64,000 nt of DNA from Cylindrospermum sp. NIES-4074 (lineage in GTDB: Bacteria > Cyanobacteriota > Cyanobacteriia > Cyanobacteriales > Nostocaceae): the NCBI GenBank assembly GCA_003994795.1, contig AP018269.1, positions 5,357,677 to 5,421,676 of the forward strand. Reading direction: 5' to 3'. Position 1 is the first letter of the stretch, and the number at the start of each line of letters is the position of its first letter. The translations under genes were made by a program, and so were the position numbers. Under the pieces are notes generated by a model, which did no database searches, was not told where the DNA came from, and saw only the letters and a program-made list of their open reading frames with translations. Below, piece after piece: positions 8,929 through 18,795 of the stretch.

Positions 8929-9334
8929 GTTTTCACTCCTCTTTTGATTTTTACACCACATGAAGTCCGCAGTTTTTAGATGATACTGGATATAGTTTTG
9001 GCTAAAACATTAAAAACTATGGTTACCCTAGTATTACAGTGAAAATTTAATAGCTTTTGGTATCTTAATTAACAAAAATATCAAATTTATCAAAGTCTAA
9101 TCTAGTATATAGGGTTTTGGTTGTCACAACTTTTGCTATGTCGCTTTAAAAATTTAGTATAAAAAGTAACTTTACTGCATTATATTTTTCTTGTAGAACA
9201 GGCGTCTCGCCTGTTTTGGGCGGGCGAGACGCCCACCCCACAAAAAAGTTTATTTTATACATTATTTTAGTCTTGCCACGTTAGTAGGGTGCGTTAGAAA
9301 TATACTTATGAAGTTATAGCCGTAGCCAGATTAA
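8929..9334. other. Non-coding spacer with cruciform repeat
   Basis: AT-rich, no credible ORF. Near its end, GGCGTCTCGCC (9201-9211) and GGCGAGACGCC (9223-9233) form a perfect 11-bp stem embedded in a longer GC-rich string of the type dispersed in Nostoc genomes. A related gcccgccc hairpin occurs at 18750-18770. Confidence 0.6.
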
Positions 9335-9874
9335 TTAGGACGCTGCTTGCTTGAGAACGATTTCCATTGCATCACGTAAATTATCCGATGTGGATAAAAT
9401 CTTGCGAACCCTACTTTTCAAAGTGGCCCAACACTTTTCAATGCGATTGAGATCAGGTGAATAAGGCGGTAGGTAAACTAACTGACACCCTGCCTCTTCA
9501 ATTAATTGAGCAATCCGACCGCCACGATGAAAGGTAGCATTATCGACAATCACCCACTCACCGGGTCGTAGCATCGGAATCAAGCAAGTTTCTAACCAGG
9601 TTTCAAACACGGTACGGTTACACGCCCCCTCAATCGTAAATGGCGCAATTAGTTGTCCATCTCGATAGCCAGCAATCATATTGATGCGACCCTTGCGACA
9701 ACCTGATTTGAGGTCGTAAAAGCGTTCTCCAACAGGGGAGTATCCGTAACCGTAATTATCGCGTTCATCCATACCAGACTCATCAACATATACTAGGTGC
9801 GGCGCTTTGGGGTTCTCCAGTTGCGTTAAGAATGCTGCCCGCTTGGCTTCATCTCGTTGACTACTGGATTTTAT
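9335..9874 (-). pseudogene. IS630-family transposase, N-terminally truncated
   Basis: C-terminal two thirds of a DDE transposase of the IS630/Tc1-mariner group. The catalytic triad is complete: Asp in VDESG at about 9784, Asp in VIVDNATFHRGG, and Glu in PPYSPDLNRIEKCWATLKSR. The open frame extends upstream of the first ATG (9772) to a TAA at 9875-9877 without any start codon, and the N-terminal helix-turn-helix region of about 150 residues is missing. The sequence upstream is AT-rich spacer. I saw no terminal inverted repeats. This is a dead remnant that still encodes an intact catalytic core. Confidence 0.9.
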
Positions 9875-9959
9875 TTAATTCACATTTTAATAAATAAAAA
9901 TACGGTAACTCCGACCTCAACAAAGTAAGCCGGAGTGGTTGATTATGTGAAATTTATAA

Positions 9960-11486
9960 CTATTGTTCTACTGGTGCAAGACCATCAATGGCTGGGCCGT
10001 TAATTACTTTTCCCTGTGCATCAAACCGCGAACCGTGACAGGGACAGTCCCAAGTTTTCTCGGCAGAATTCCAGGCGACAATGCATTTAAGATGGGTACA
10101 CACTGCGGAATGCTCATGAAGTGTGCCGTTTTCGTCTCGGTAAGCAGCGACCTTTGTCAAACCACGCCTGACTATGGCACCTGTGCTAGGGGTAATTTTT
10201 TCTACAGCATCTACTTCCCCTGGTGTTACCCAATCTAAATATTGAAGGGCAACGTTGACATTCTCAAAGAGAAATTCACCAGTTGCACCCACTCTCACCC
10301 GCAATGGGTCGTAGACTTTCTCCCAGTCATTCTTTCGCCCCAAAATCATATCAGTTAAAAGCAGACCGGCGATCGTGCCGTGGGTCATACCTATGCCTGT
10401 ATCCCCGGTGACGATATAGCTATTTTCTTCATCTAGGGGGTTTTTGCCGATGTAAGCGATACCATCATCAGCATTCATCACCTGACCTGACCAGCGATAT
10501 ACAATATCTTGCGCCATTGGGAAACGTTCTTTTGTCCAGGCTTCAAGTCTGGCATAGCGTGCATCAGCGTCGTCAGCTTGTCCGGTTTTGTGGTCTTCAC
10601 CACCCACAATGAGAACATCAGATTGTTCATCAATACTTTGCAGTCGAATGTAATGGTAGGGGTCGAGGGTATCCCAATAAAGTGCTTTGGGTATGGAACC
10701 GCGAGGTACTTTCGCACCAATGACATAAGTAATGTAAGGGGCCTGCTTAAAGTGCATGGTCGCCAAGTTGCTAATGGGGGAGTTGGTCGCTACAACTACA
10801 GCATTCGCGGTGACGACTCGACCGTTACTTGTTTCTACGTGGGCAGTTGCACCACCTGATATTTTTTCTACGTGTGTATTTGTGTAAATTTTCCCGCCTT
10901 GGCGTTGAATGGCTGCTGCTAATCCAGAAAGATACTTGAGGGGGTCAAATTGTCCTTGGTGGGGGAAGCGTAAGCATAAGCCTGTGTCAATGTCAAGAGA
11001 CGGTGCTTTATTTATGAGTTCCACATCAGTGAGTCCAAGCCGGTGAACTGCTGCTAATTCTCGCTTGATCTCATCTGTGGACTGAAGATCCGGGGGAAAG
11101 AGATAGCCATGAAGCCGCTCTAGATCACAGTCAATTTTCTCACGGGTGGCGATCGCTTCAATTGTATTAATCGCTGTTGTATGACTTTGGGCAATGAGTT
11201 TGGCATTGTCTTGACCGTGAATTTGCTCTAGTTCATAGTAACGATGAGAAAGCACATTGGAGAGGTGTGCTGTTGTCCGCGCAGTTTGACCCCCGCCAAT
11301 TGCACCATCATCCAGCACTACTACTGATTTACCTTCCCGGCTTAACATATAGGCGGTGGACATTCCTGCTATCCCCGCACCGACAATGCACACATCTGCA
11401 TGGATGTTTTCGGTGAGAACAGGTTGATCTGGCACTTGTGCCGTTGTCATCCAAATAGAAGTTGTCTTTCCTGAGTCGTTTTGCAT
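9960..11486 (-). CDS. FAD-dependent oxidoreductase with C-terminal Rieske domain
   Basis: DAO-type flavoprotein fused to a Rieske 2Fe-2S domain. The FAD site is [22 protein letters not shown] (GxGxxG) at about residue 31, and [19 protein letters not shown] is the C-terminal FAD contact. The Rieske ligands are C463-T-H465 and C481-P-C-H484. At 508 residues this matches a widespread bacterial family whose substrate is unknown. No signal peptide, so probably cytoplasmic or membrane-peripheral. It stands alone between the transposase remnant and a divergent 545-bp spacer. Domain assignment is firm, reaction unknown. Confidence 0.92.
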   Translation of the reverse strand: MQNDSGKTTSIWMTTAQVPDQPVLTENIHADVCIVGAGIAGMSTAYMLSREGKSVVVLDDGAIGGGQTARTTAHLSNVLSHRYYELEQIHGQDNAKLIAQSHTTAINTIEAIATREKIDCDLERLHGYLFPPDLQSTDEIKRELAAVHRLGLTDVELINKAPSLDIDTGLCLRFPHQGQFDPLKYLSGLAAAIQRQGGKIYTNTHVEKISGGATAHVETSNGRVVTANAVVVATNSPISNLATMHFKQAPYITYVIGAKVPRGSIPKALYWDTLDPYHYIRLQSIDEQSDVLIVGGEDHKTGQADDADARYARLEAWTKERFPMAQDIVYRWSGQVMNADDGIAYIGKNPLDEENSYIVTGDTGIGMTHGTIAGLLLTDMILGRKNDWEKVYDPLRVRVGATGEFLFENVNVALQYLDWVTPGEVDAVEKITPSTGAIVRRGLTKVAAYRDENGTLHEHSAVCTHLKCIVAWNSAEKTWDCPCHGSRFDAQGKVINGPAIDGLAPVEQ

Positions 11487-11944
11487 ATTTTTGTAGCGTC
11501 AAAAGCTAGAATTTTTTGGGGTTGATGGGGAGCTTTTCATCCCTGCCATATCTTTACTAATTGGCGTTGTCAGTCTCAATGACAGAGGAACTATGTGCTA
11601 TCTTAGACTGCTAGCTTTCGGTAATATATCTGCATGGCGATAGAATTGAATCATCTACTCTGGTAGAGATGAGATTGATAAATTTTTGTTGTTGCTCAAT
11701 ACCATTATTTTTTACAATTGAACTGGCCCAAGCGATCGCTATACAGGTGCTTATGTTGCCATAATCCAACTCACCCCAGATACATGGAAATTCCCTCGCT
11801 CCAGGGGTTAAGAATGACGACATACACACTTGGCAATTCTGAAATCTGCACTAAGATAGATTTTTTAACCTTATTTAATCTTTACTCTGAACATCGCAGC
11901 TATAAGATGTACATATAGGTGGATAAATAATTAGCCACAATTCT
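11487..11944. other. Non-coding spacer between divergent genes
   Basis: Contains one HIP1 octamer near 11734 and no ORF with a believable start or composition. It should hold the promoters of the minus-strand flavoprotein and, at its right end, of the plus-strand histidine kinase. Confidence 0.5.
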
Positions 11945-11958
11945 GTAACGTGGAATAC
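11945..11958 (+). promoter_or_regulatory. Candidate NtcA box GTA-N8-TAC
   Basis: GTAACGTGGAATAC is a perfect match to the NtcA consensus GTA-N8-TAC. It sits 73 bp upstream of the hybrid kinase ATG. A -10-like TAAGAAAT starts 21 bp after the box, roughly at class II spacing but not an ideal TAN3T. One such match is expected by chance every few kilobases, so this is only a candidate. Confidence 0.4.
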
Positions 11959-12031
11959 AGAATAGCTCAACTTAACTCCTAAGAAATAGGGGAGCTTACC
12001 ACCCTAGATTGATGCAAGTTGAAGAAACTCA

Positions 12032-15000
12032 ATGTTTAATGTCAATCGTCTGCTGCAAAAATTAGGTCGAATACCTGCACATTTACGGTTGGCATCAGTT
12101 GCGGGTGCGATCGCCATTTTTGTTTGTAGTTTAGTACTGTTGGGCTGGTTTTTCCACATTGATGTTCTCAAGAGTGGCTTTCCTGGTAGTGCGGCGACCA
12201 TGAAGGCAAATACAGCATTATGTTTATTACTATCTGGTGTATCACTAGCGTTGTCACAGGCTATAAAAGATAAAAAGCCCAGTTTGGGAGAAATCAGGAA
12301 TTCTCCTCGCCAGAAAATTCTCAAATTAAGTCTTTCTAGAGTTTGTGCGGTGGCGGTGGCCCTCATAGGCTCACTCACTATCAGTCAGTATCTCTTCGGC
12401 TGGAATCTTGGTATTGACGAGTTACTGTTCCGTGACTCCCCTATAGTTGTGACAACATTACATCCAGGGCGAATGGGGTTGAACACGGCTCTAAACTTTA
12501 CACTTATCGGCATAGCTTTATATCTTCTGGGTGAAAAAACCAGCCGTAGTCATTTGTATTCTCAGATTTGCGCCTTAATAGCTGGGTCGATTTCCTTACA
12601 AGCTTTTATTGCCTATGTATACGAAGTAAAAATCCTCTATGGCATAGCCCCTTTTATAACATCAATGGCGTTACACACGGCACTAACATTCTTAGTGCTG
12701 TGCATTGGTATTTTGTGGGCATATCCAGACCAGGGACTTATGCGGGTGGTGATGAGCGATAGTTACGGGGGTTTGCTAGCCCGTCGTTTGTTACTGCCGG
12801 CGATAGTCGTACCTTTAGTGGTGGGATGGTTGATAGTTATAGGTCAACAGATAGAAGCGTTCGACGTAGCCTTTGCCATATCACTTTTTGCCATTGTCTT
12901 GATTATTATTTTCGCCGTTTTGGTTTGGCAAAGCGCGTCCGTGATAGACCGTTTGAGTCGCCAACGCGATTACGCCCAAGAAGCACTGAGGGTAAAGGAA
13001 GAGAAACTACAGAGTTTTGTAGATGCTAACGTCATCGGCATTTTATTTGGCGATGTTTATGGAGGTATCCAACAGGCAAACGCAGAATTTCTCAGGATGA
13101 TTGGTTATACCCAACAGGATCTACTAGCCGGCAGAGTCAGCTGGAAAGATATCACCCCGCCAGAATTATCATATTTAGATGAGCAAGGAGTCGCCCAAGC
13201 ACAGGCCAGCGCTAACGGTGCTTGTGTACCCTACGAAAAAGAATATATCCGCCGAGATGGTAGCCGTATCCCAGTTTTAGTTGGTTTCGTGCTGCTAGGA
13301 GAAAAACGGGAAGAGTCAGTGGCTTTTATTCTCGACTTGAGCGAACAAAAGCGAGCACAAGCCGAGCAACAAAAATTTGCATCGCTAATCGAAAATAGCT
13401 CTGACTATATTGGCATGGCTACCCTAGACGGTCAAGTTCTATATGTAAACGATGCGGGTCAAAAGCTAGTTGGGCTTACCAGTCGGGCACAGACAAAGCA
13501 AACAGTAATATTAGATTACATCATGCCCGAAGATAAAGCTTATGTTCAAGAACATATTCTCCCAACTACCCTCGCCCAAGGACATTGGCAAGGTGAATTC
13601 CGGTTTCGGCACTTCCAAACTGGTGAAGGAATACCAGTTAATTACTACGCCTTTACTATCAAAGATAAAAACACAGGTCAACCAATCGCGTTCGCAACTG
13701 TAACTCGCAATATCAGCGAGCAAAAGCAAACACAAGAAAAAATCCTCCAACTCAACAAAGATTTACAGCGCCGTGTAGATGAGTTACAAACTTTGTTAGA
13801 TGTGATTCCCATTGGTATTGGTATTGCTGATGATCCTGAGTGTCGAACTATCAAAGCCAATCCTGCTTTGGCCAAGTATTTGCAGATTTCGTCCGATGCC
13901 AATGCTTCCCTGACCGCTGCCACTGACGAAAAACCTACAGGCTTCAAAGTTTACTCTCAGGGTAGAGAATTGGCAGATGAAGAACTTCCCATGCAATACG
14001 CTGCTGCTCATGGGGTGGAAGTTCTAGATGTTGAACTTGACATCGTTCATGAAAATGGTCAAATAGTCAAGCTGCTGGAGCATGTCGCCCCCTTGTTTGA
14101 TGAAGAGGGCAAGACTAGAGGCTGCATCGGTGCATTTTTGGATATTACGGAACGCAAGCAAACTGAGGAAGTTCTGCGGAATCAGCAAAAATGGCTGGAA
14201 GATGTCCTCAATCTGATGCCTCTGCCCCTACTTTTTATCGAACCAGAAACGGCACGGGTGACGTTTGCCAATCGCGCTGCTGATGAATTTGCTGGGGGCG
14301 AATTTGCCCAAGGTATACCCGCAGCCGAACATAATACTGTTTACTACTTGAAGGATAAAGCAGGTAATCCCATACCTAATGAACAGATGCCTGGAGTACG
14401 GGTTGCCTGTGGAGAACGGCTGGATGGTTTGGAACTGGACTGGCACACTTGCCGGGGTATTCGCACTGTACTCATATTTGCCGATACTCTGCCTGCGATG
14501 CACGGTTATCCGGCAACCTGTGTGTTGGTGTTTCAAGATCTCACTAATCTGAAAGAGGCAGAGACAGCACTGTCTTTGGGCTATAACAGGCTGCACTTAC
14601 TCTTTGAGATAGCTAATAATCTACTATCGAGCCAGCAACCAGTGGCACTGATTGACAGTGTATTCTGCAAGCTGGCGGAGCAAATAGGTTTGAATGCTTA
14701 CTTTAATTATTTGGTTGAGGATAATACCCAGGTAATGCGGTTAGCTTCTTACAGAGGTATTACACAGGAACTAGCAAAAGATATTGAGCGGCTGGCATTT
14801 GGTCAAGCGGTGTGCGGTACTGTAGCCCTGGAACGCCAAGCGATCGCCATTGAGAATGTGCAACAATCAACTGACCCCAAAACAGATTTAATTCGCTCTC
14901 TAGGGATTAATGCTTATTATTGTTATCCGTTAATTGCTCAGGGACGGCTGTTGGGTACTTTGTCCTTTGGCAGCCGATCGCGATCGCATTTCACAGAAAA

Positions 15001-16399
15001 TCAAATAGGGATGATGCAAGCTGTCTGTGACCAAATTGCGATCGCAATGGAAAGAGCAAGTTTAATTGATTCTTTACAGCAGCAAACTGAGCAGCTGCGG
15101 GAAGCCAACCGGATGAAGGATGAATTTTTGGCGATTTTGTCCCATGAATTGCGATCGCCTTTAAACGCTATCCTTGGTTGGGCCCAACTGTTGCGTGCCC
15201 GCAAATTCGGCGAAACTCAAATGGCTAGCGCCCTGGAAACAATCGAACGAAATGCTAGAACCCAAACCCAACTGATTGAAGACTTATTAGATATCTCCCG
15301 GATAATTAGAGGCAAGTTACGGATGAATGTCCGTACTTGCAACTTAGTTCCTATTATTGAGACAGCGATGGAGACTGTTAGCCTAGCCGCTCAAGCTAAG
15401 GAAATTGATTTGCAATTGATCCTCTCTCCTGAACAGGAGTCACAGAATCATGATTTGGAATTAGGCTTAAATAGTCAAGTGCGAAAGTGTAACTGCCTCG
15501 CCGATGCCCATGATGTAAATTGCCCATTCTTCGTTGCTGGGGATGCCGAACGCTTACAGCAAATCGTCTGGAATCTGCTAGCTAATGCCATCAAATTCAC
15601 GCCTAGAGGCGGTGAAGTAAAAATTAAGCTCTCAACAATCACTGCTTCTAGTCCAGAGTTAGTAGTTGATCGAAATCAACAATTACCACCAACCAACTAC
15701 GCTCAAATCGAAGTGATTGATACAGGAATTGGTATCAGTCCTGACTTTTTGCCTTACGTTTTTGATCGCTTCCGCCAAGCAGATAGTTCCAGCACTAGGT
15801 CACATGGCGGATTAGGACTGGGATTAGCACTGGTGCGCCATTTAGTAGAATTACATGGTGGTACTGTCCACGCCTACAGTGCAGGTGAACAACAAGGGGC
15901 GACATTTACAGTTAGACTACCCCTGGTATTAGAAAGCCGCAGAGAGATTTGCCAGCCAGTACCCAAAAAATTAGCAGATTCCGCCTGTAAACCCGTGAGT
16001 TCCTCTCTCTTAGGTGTGCGAGTGCTAGTTGTAGACGATGAAGCTGATACTCGTGAGTTTATCACCATAGCACTGGAACAGTACCAAGCAGAAGTTCAGG
16101 CAGTGGCATCAGTACCAGAGGCATTGGCAGTAATTCCCCAGTGGAAACCAGATGTTTTAGTTAGCGACATTGGGATGCCCCAGGAAGATGGTTACTCTTT
16201 AATCCGCAAATTGCGATCGCAACCTCCAGAACAAGGAGGCAAAATTCCCGCCGCCGCCTTGACAGCCTACGCTAGAGCAGAAGACCGAATGCGGGCCATT
16301 CAAGAAGGTTATCAGCTACATTTGCCCAAACCCATTGAGCCAGCTGAGTTAGCAACAGTAGTCGCTAGCCTTGTGGGACGCACCTCAGAACTTTCTTGA
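12032..16399 (+). CDS. Membrane hybrid histidine kinase (7TM-PAS-GAF-HisKA-HATPase-REC)
   Basis: Large membrane sensor of 1455 residues. About seven hydrophobic helices lie between residues 20 and 302, then roughly four PAS modules (about 318-840, each ending in a 'DITERKQ'-type linker), a GAF domain (about 855-1010), a HisKA domain with phospho-acceptor H1038 in LSHELRSPLNAILG, an HATPase domain with DTGIGISPD and GGLGLGLALV, and a C-terminal receiver with D1379 in VSDIGMP and Lys in LPKP. The kinase can therefore autophosphorylate and pass the phosphate within the same protein. No output gene is adjacent, so the target is unknown. A candidate NtcA box upstream hints at nitrogen-dependent expression. 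Confidence 0.95.
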   Translation: MFNVNRLLQKLGRIPAHLRLASVAGAIAIFVCSLVLLGWFFHIDVLKSGFPGSAATMKANTALCLLLSGVSLALSQAIKDKKPSLGEIRNSPRQKILKLSLSRVCAVAVALIGSLTISQYLFGWNLGIDELLFRDSPIVVTTLHPGRMGLNTALNFTLIGIALYLLGEKTSRSHLYSQICALIAGSISLQAFIAYVYEVKILYGIAPFITSMALHTALTFLVLCIGILWAYPDQGLMRVVMSDSYGGLLARRLLLPAIVVPLVVGWLIVIGQQIEAFDVAFAISLFAIVLIIIFAVLVWQSASVIDRLSRQRDYAQEALRVKEEKLQSFVDANVIGILFGDVYGGIQQANAEFLRMIGYTQQDLLAGRVSWKDITPPELSYLDEQGVAQAQASANGACVPYEKEYIRRDGSRIPVLVGFVLLGEKREESVAFILDLSEQKRAQAEQQKFASLIENSSDYIGMATLDGQVLYVNDAGQKLVGLTSRAQTKQTVILDYIMPEDKAYVQEHILPTTLAQGHWQGEFRFRHFQTGEGIPVNYYAFTIKDKNTGQPIAFATVTRNISEQKQTQEKILQLNKDLQRRVDELQTLLDVIPIGIGIADDPECRTIKANPALAKYLQISSDANASLTAATDEKPTGFKVYSQGRELADEELPMQYAAAHGVEVLDVELDIVHENGQIVKLLEHVAPLFDEEGKTRGCIGAFLDITERKQTEEVLRNQQKWLEDVLNLMPLPLLFIEPETARVTFANRAADEFAGGEFAQGIPAAEHNTVYYLKDKAGNPIPNEQMPGVRVACGERLDGLELDWHTCRGIRTVLIFADTLPAMHGYPATCVLVFQDLTNLKEAETALSLGYNRLHLLFEIANNLLSSQQPVALIDSVFCKLAEQIGLNAYFNYLVEDNTQVMRLASYRGITQELAKDIERLAFGQAVCGTVALERQAIAIENVQQSTDPKTDLIRSLGINAYYCYPLIAQGRLLGTLSFGSRSRSHFTENQIGMMQAVCDQIAIAMERASLIDSLQQQTEQLREANRMKDEFLAILSHELRSPLNAILGWAQLLRARKFGETQMASALETIERNARTQTQLIEDLLDISRIIRGKLRMNVRTCNLVPIIETAMETVSLAAQAKEIDLQLILSPEQESQNHDLELGLNSQVRKCNCLADAHDVNCPFFVAGDAERLQQIVWNLLANAIKFTPRGGEVKIKLSTITASSPELVVDRNQQLPPTNYAQIEVIDTGIGISPDFLPYVFDRFRQADSSSTRSHGGLGLGLALVRHLVELHGGTVHAYSAGEQQGATFTVRLPLVLESRREICQPVPKKLADSACKPVSSSLLGVRVLVVDDEADTREFITIALEQYQAEVQAVASVPEALAVIPQWKPDVLVSDIGMPQEDGYSLIRKLRSQPPEQGGKIPAAALTAYARAEDRMRAIQEGYQLHLPKPIEPAELATVVASLVGRTSELS

Positions 16400-16514
16400 A
16401 TCAATAAATGATGCACAACCTGTGATGCTCCCACACCGACATCAATGTTGATTAAAGGAACAAAAGAGATTTCCAGATATTCTAGAAATAGAATATACCA
16501 AACCAACGCAGCTT

Positions 16515-17084
16515 ATGCTGAATTTTACTAGGTTACGGAATGTTGTATTTACCGCTACTGTTATAGGGCTAGTTTGTGCAATTCCCAATGTTGCTCTAGC
16601 AGGAGGAGGCGGTGGTCGTAGTAGTGGTGGTTCTGTTTCTGTACGCGTTAACTTTGGCGGTAACGGTGTTTATATCGCCCCATACAGACGCTTTGTACAT
16701 AGAAGAAATAGATTACCAAATTATTCAGCACCAAGATCCTATCCAACACACAGAGTTTATCCAGCGCAGATAACCTATCCAGCGCAGATAACTTATCCAA
16801 CACACGGAGTCTATCCAGCGCAGACAACTTATCCAACACACGGAGTCTATCCAGCGCAGAGAACCTATCCAACGCACGGAGCATATCCAGCGCAGAGAAC
16901 CTATCCAACGCACGGAGCATATCCAGCGCAGAGAACCTATCCAACGCACGGAGCATATCCAGCGCAGAGAACCTATCCAGTACAGATAACTTATCCAACA
17001 CAGAGATACTATCCACCACAGAGAGCCTATTCAGTACAGAAAGTCTATCCACCACAGAGAGCCTATCCCGCATTTAGATACTAG
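16515..17084 (+). CDS. Secreted Tyr-Pro-rich tandem repeat protein
   Basis: A 189-residue protein with a clear signal peptide (hydrophobic stretch then ALA-GGGGG at about residue 29), a Gly/Ser-rich linker, a short basic segment (YRRFVHRRNR) and then about 110 residues built of five-residue units of the form YP-x-x-x: YPTHG, VYPAQ, RTYPTH and variants. Every fifth residue or so is Tyr followed by Pro. It contains no Cys and no known domain. Such low-complexity Tyr/Pro/Gln sequences are extended and cross-linkable, so a cell-wall, sheath or adhesion role is an inference. It lies 115 bp after the hybrid kinase on the same strand. The minus-strand reading frame over the repeats is a shadow. Confidence 0.8.
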   Translation: MLNFTRLRNVVFTATVIGLVCAIPNVALAGGGGGRSSGGSVSVRVNFGGNGVYIAPYRRFVHRRNRLPNYSAPRSYPTHRVYPAQITYPAQITYPTHGVYPAQTTYPTHGVYPAQRTYPTHGAYPAQRTYPTHGAYPAQRTYPTHGAYPAQRTYPVQITYPTQRYYPPQRAYSVQKVYPPQRAYPAFRY

Positions 17085-17198
17085 ACATCCCTAAGTTCTA
17101 CTGTCACAAATTTTACTGGACAGTTTAAAACTGGTTCACACAGCACCAGCACCATAGTAACTAAAAACCGGGTTAAGGATTTCCAATAAATAAAAAAG

Positions 17199-17359
17199 GC
17201 GTTGGCGCAGCCTACTGTCAATACGGTTCGGATAAGATCCCCCCGCCTGTGGCGACCCCCTTAAAAAGGGGGTAAAAGAGACTTTAAAGCCCCCCTTTTT
17301 AAGGGGGGTTGGGGGGATCTTCCGAACCGTATCGAGCCTACAGTAGGCTGCGCCAACGC
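17199..17359. repeat. 161-bp nested palindromic element
   Basis: Bounded by perfect 20-bp inverted repeats, GCGTTGGCGCAGCCTACTGT (17199-17218) and its complement (17340-17359). Inside lie a second inverted pair (atacggttcgga / ccgaaccgtat) and a third formed by C-run and G-run blocks around ttaaaaag. The whole can fold into one long hairpin. It encodes no protein. Confidence 0.85.
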
Positions 17360-17874
17360 TATTTTTGTTGTCCTCATAGGGATTTTGCGGGTTTGCAACA
17401 TCACATTATTTTCTACATCTACCCATCCGCGCACCAGAGAAGCATAGGACTTATATCATGTCCGGATAATTAGTTAGCATAAAACTTTTATTAGTAGGTT
17501 GGGCTTACCGTGTGAGAACCCAACATTCATACAGGTTGTGTTGGGCTTCGTCCCTCAAACGCCAGTTGCTTTAAGTCGGCAGAGCCGACGACAGTCGCCT
17601 CAAGTCGGGAAACCCCCAAGACCGCGCTGCCTCACCACGGCGCTGTCTCCCCAACGCACTGGCTCCCCAACCTACATTTAATTATAACTATTTAACCGGA
17701 CATAATATTACGCAAAAACTCTCCCTTTCCTCTTATTCCTCTGTGTCGCGCCAGTTGCTACAACGGGGGGAACCCCCGCAAAGCACTGGCTTCTCTGCGT
17801 CCTCTGCGGTATGCCGACCGCACCTACGCGAACGTTCCTTCATGATGAAAGCGTAAGTCCTGAAGCAATTTTTC
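17360..17874. repeat. Composite repeat region without genes
   Basis: Contains a GC-rich module near 17560-17660 (with 'cccccaagaccgcgctg', whose complement recurs at 28818-28834) and a degenerate copy of the AGGACTTACGCA element ending in GCGTAAGTCCT at 17851-17861, interrupted by a third module around 17747-17795. Short ORFs here follow the repeats and are not genes. Confidence 0.6.
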
Positions 17875-18153
17875 TTAAAACTTTGCCGGAATAAAACTAG
17901 CGCTTTTATTTGCCCCATCCCAAACAATCCAGTTAATACTATTGTCTAAATCATCAGCGCTATTTGTGACTTTAAAATAAAACTTCTCCCCTCCTTTAAT
18001 TTCAATGGCAAAATCAGCATTTTGGGCATAAACAACTTTAAACCCTCTGTCTCGCAGACAATACATCGCCCAATTTTTCAATGATTGCTTATAGGGTTCA
18101 TGGGGAATTGGCGGATTAATGATTGCTTCTTCAATGACTTTAAAGATTTGCAT
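17875..18153 (-). CDS. Small hypothetical protein
   Basis: A 92-residue protein (MQIFKVIEEAI...) with an amphipathic N-terminus and a central alternating segment NADFAIEIKGGEKFYFKVT that predicts beta strands. I do not recognise a family. I use the ATG at 18153; a TTG five codons upstream is also in frame. It lies 34 bp downstream of the VOC gene on the same strand and may share its transcript. Composition resembles its neighbours, so it is probably real. Confidence 0.6.
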   Translation of the reverse strand: MQIFKVIEEAIINPPIPHEPYKQSLKNWAMYCLRDRGFKVVYAQNADFAIEIKGGEKFYFKVTNSADDLDNSINWIVWDGANKSASFIPAKF

Positions 18154-18186
18154 TAGCTTACTACTCAACTTTCATATTTTCACTGT

Positions 18187-18642
18187 TTATGGATCGCAAC
18201 GGATTTCAATCATCAAACCATCAGGGTCATAGAAGTATACACCTCGACCAGTGGGACGAGTGACTGGGCCATGAGCAATTGTAATTTCATTTTCTCTAAT
18301 AACGGCCACTGCTTGCTCAAATAACTGCCGATCTATGTCAAAAGCTAAATGATAAGCTCTAGTAAAACTTTTCTCTGGATTTGGATCAGGTGGTAATAAT
18401 TCCGGTTCCCAAAATAAGTCTAATATCGTCCCATCTGGGGTAATAAAATTAGCTACCTTCCCAGCAGCTACAAGGTCAATTAAGGTTGCGGGTACTTCCT
18501 CACCAGTGAGTTCATGCAGACCCAAAATATTACCGTAGAAGTAACGAGAGGCTTGCATATCATGAACATTTAAGGCAATATGATGTACCCGCCGGAGATT
18601 TCCTGGTGCAATGGTAGCACCGGATTTGTTGTAATAAATCAT
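18187..18642 (-). CDS. VOC superfamily protein (glyoxalase/dioxygenase fold)
   Basis: Vicinal-oxygen-chelate fold protein of 151 residues, built of two beta-alpha-beta-beta-beta modules. Candidate metal ligands are visible: His in VHHIALNV near residue 20, His in AYHLAFDI, and Glu in DGLMIEIRC near the C-terminus. The GVYFYDPDG block is typical of the superfamily. Members include glyoxalase I, extradiol dioxygenases and fosfomycin-resistance enzymes; the substrate cannot be assigned. Next to it on the same strand are a small hypothetical gene and, across a 153-bp spacer, an aldo-keto reductase. Confidence 0.85.
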   Translation of the reverse strand: MIYYNKSGATIAPGNLRRVHHIALNVHDMQASRYFYGNILGLHELTGEEVPATLIDLVAAGKVANFITPDGTILDLFWEPELLPPDPNPEKSFTRAYHLAFDIDRQLFEQAVAVIRENEITIAHGPVTRPTGRGVYFYDPDGLMIEIRCDP

Positions 18643-18749
18643 GCTGAATACTGCACTTTCGAGAACAATTATTATTATGATAAACCAGCTAATTGCAGTG
18701 AAGCTAAAGTTATTCTAATTGCATACTCGAATAAGATACAACTCTTGTG

Positions 18750-18770
18750 GGGTGGGCATCTTGCCCGCCC
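18750..18770. repeat. GC-rich hairpin GGGTGGGC/GCCCGCCC
   Basis: Eight-base-pair stem (one G-T pair) with loop ATCTT, just after the aldo-keto reductase stop on its transcript. It matches the dispersed 'gtgggcat..gcccgcc' hairpin family of Nostoc and may also end transcription. Confidence 0.5.
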
Positions 18771-18795
18771 AAATAATGCAAATTAGAATAGCAGA

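Noticed and set aside
16648-17073. Minus-strand 141-codon ORF with LDRLSVLDK-type repeats
   Set aside because: It is antisense to the Tyr-Pro repeat gene; the periodic DNA keeps more than one frame open. The plus frame has the signal peptide.
17499-17681. 60-codon plus-strand ORF
   Set aside because: Runs through dispersed GC-rich repeat modules, with no codon bias and no ribosome site.
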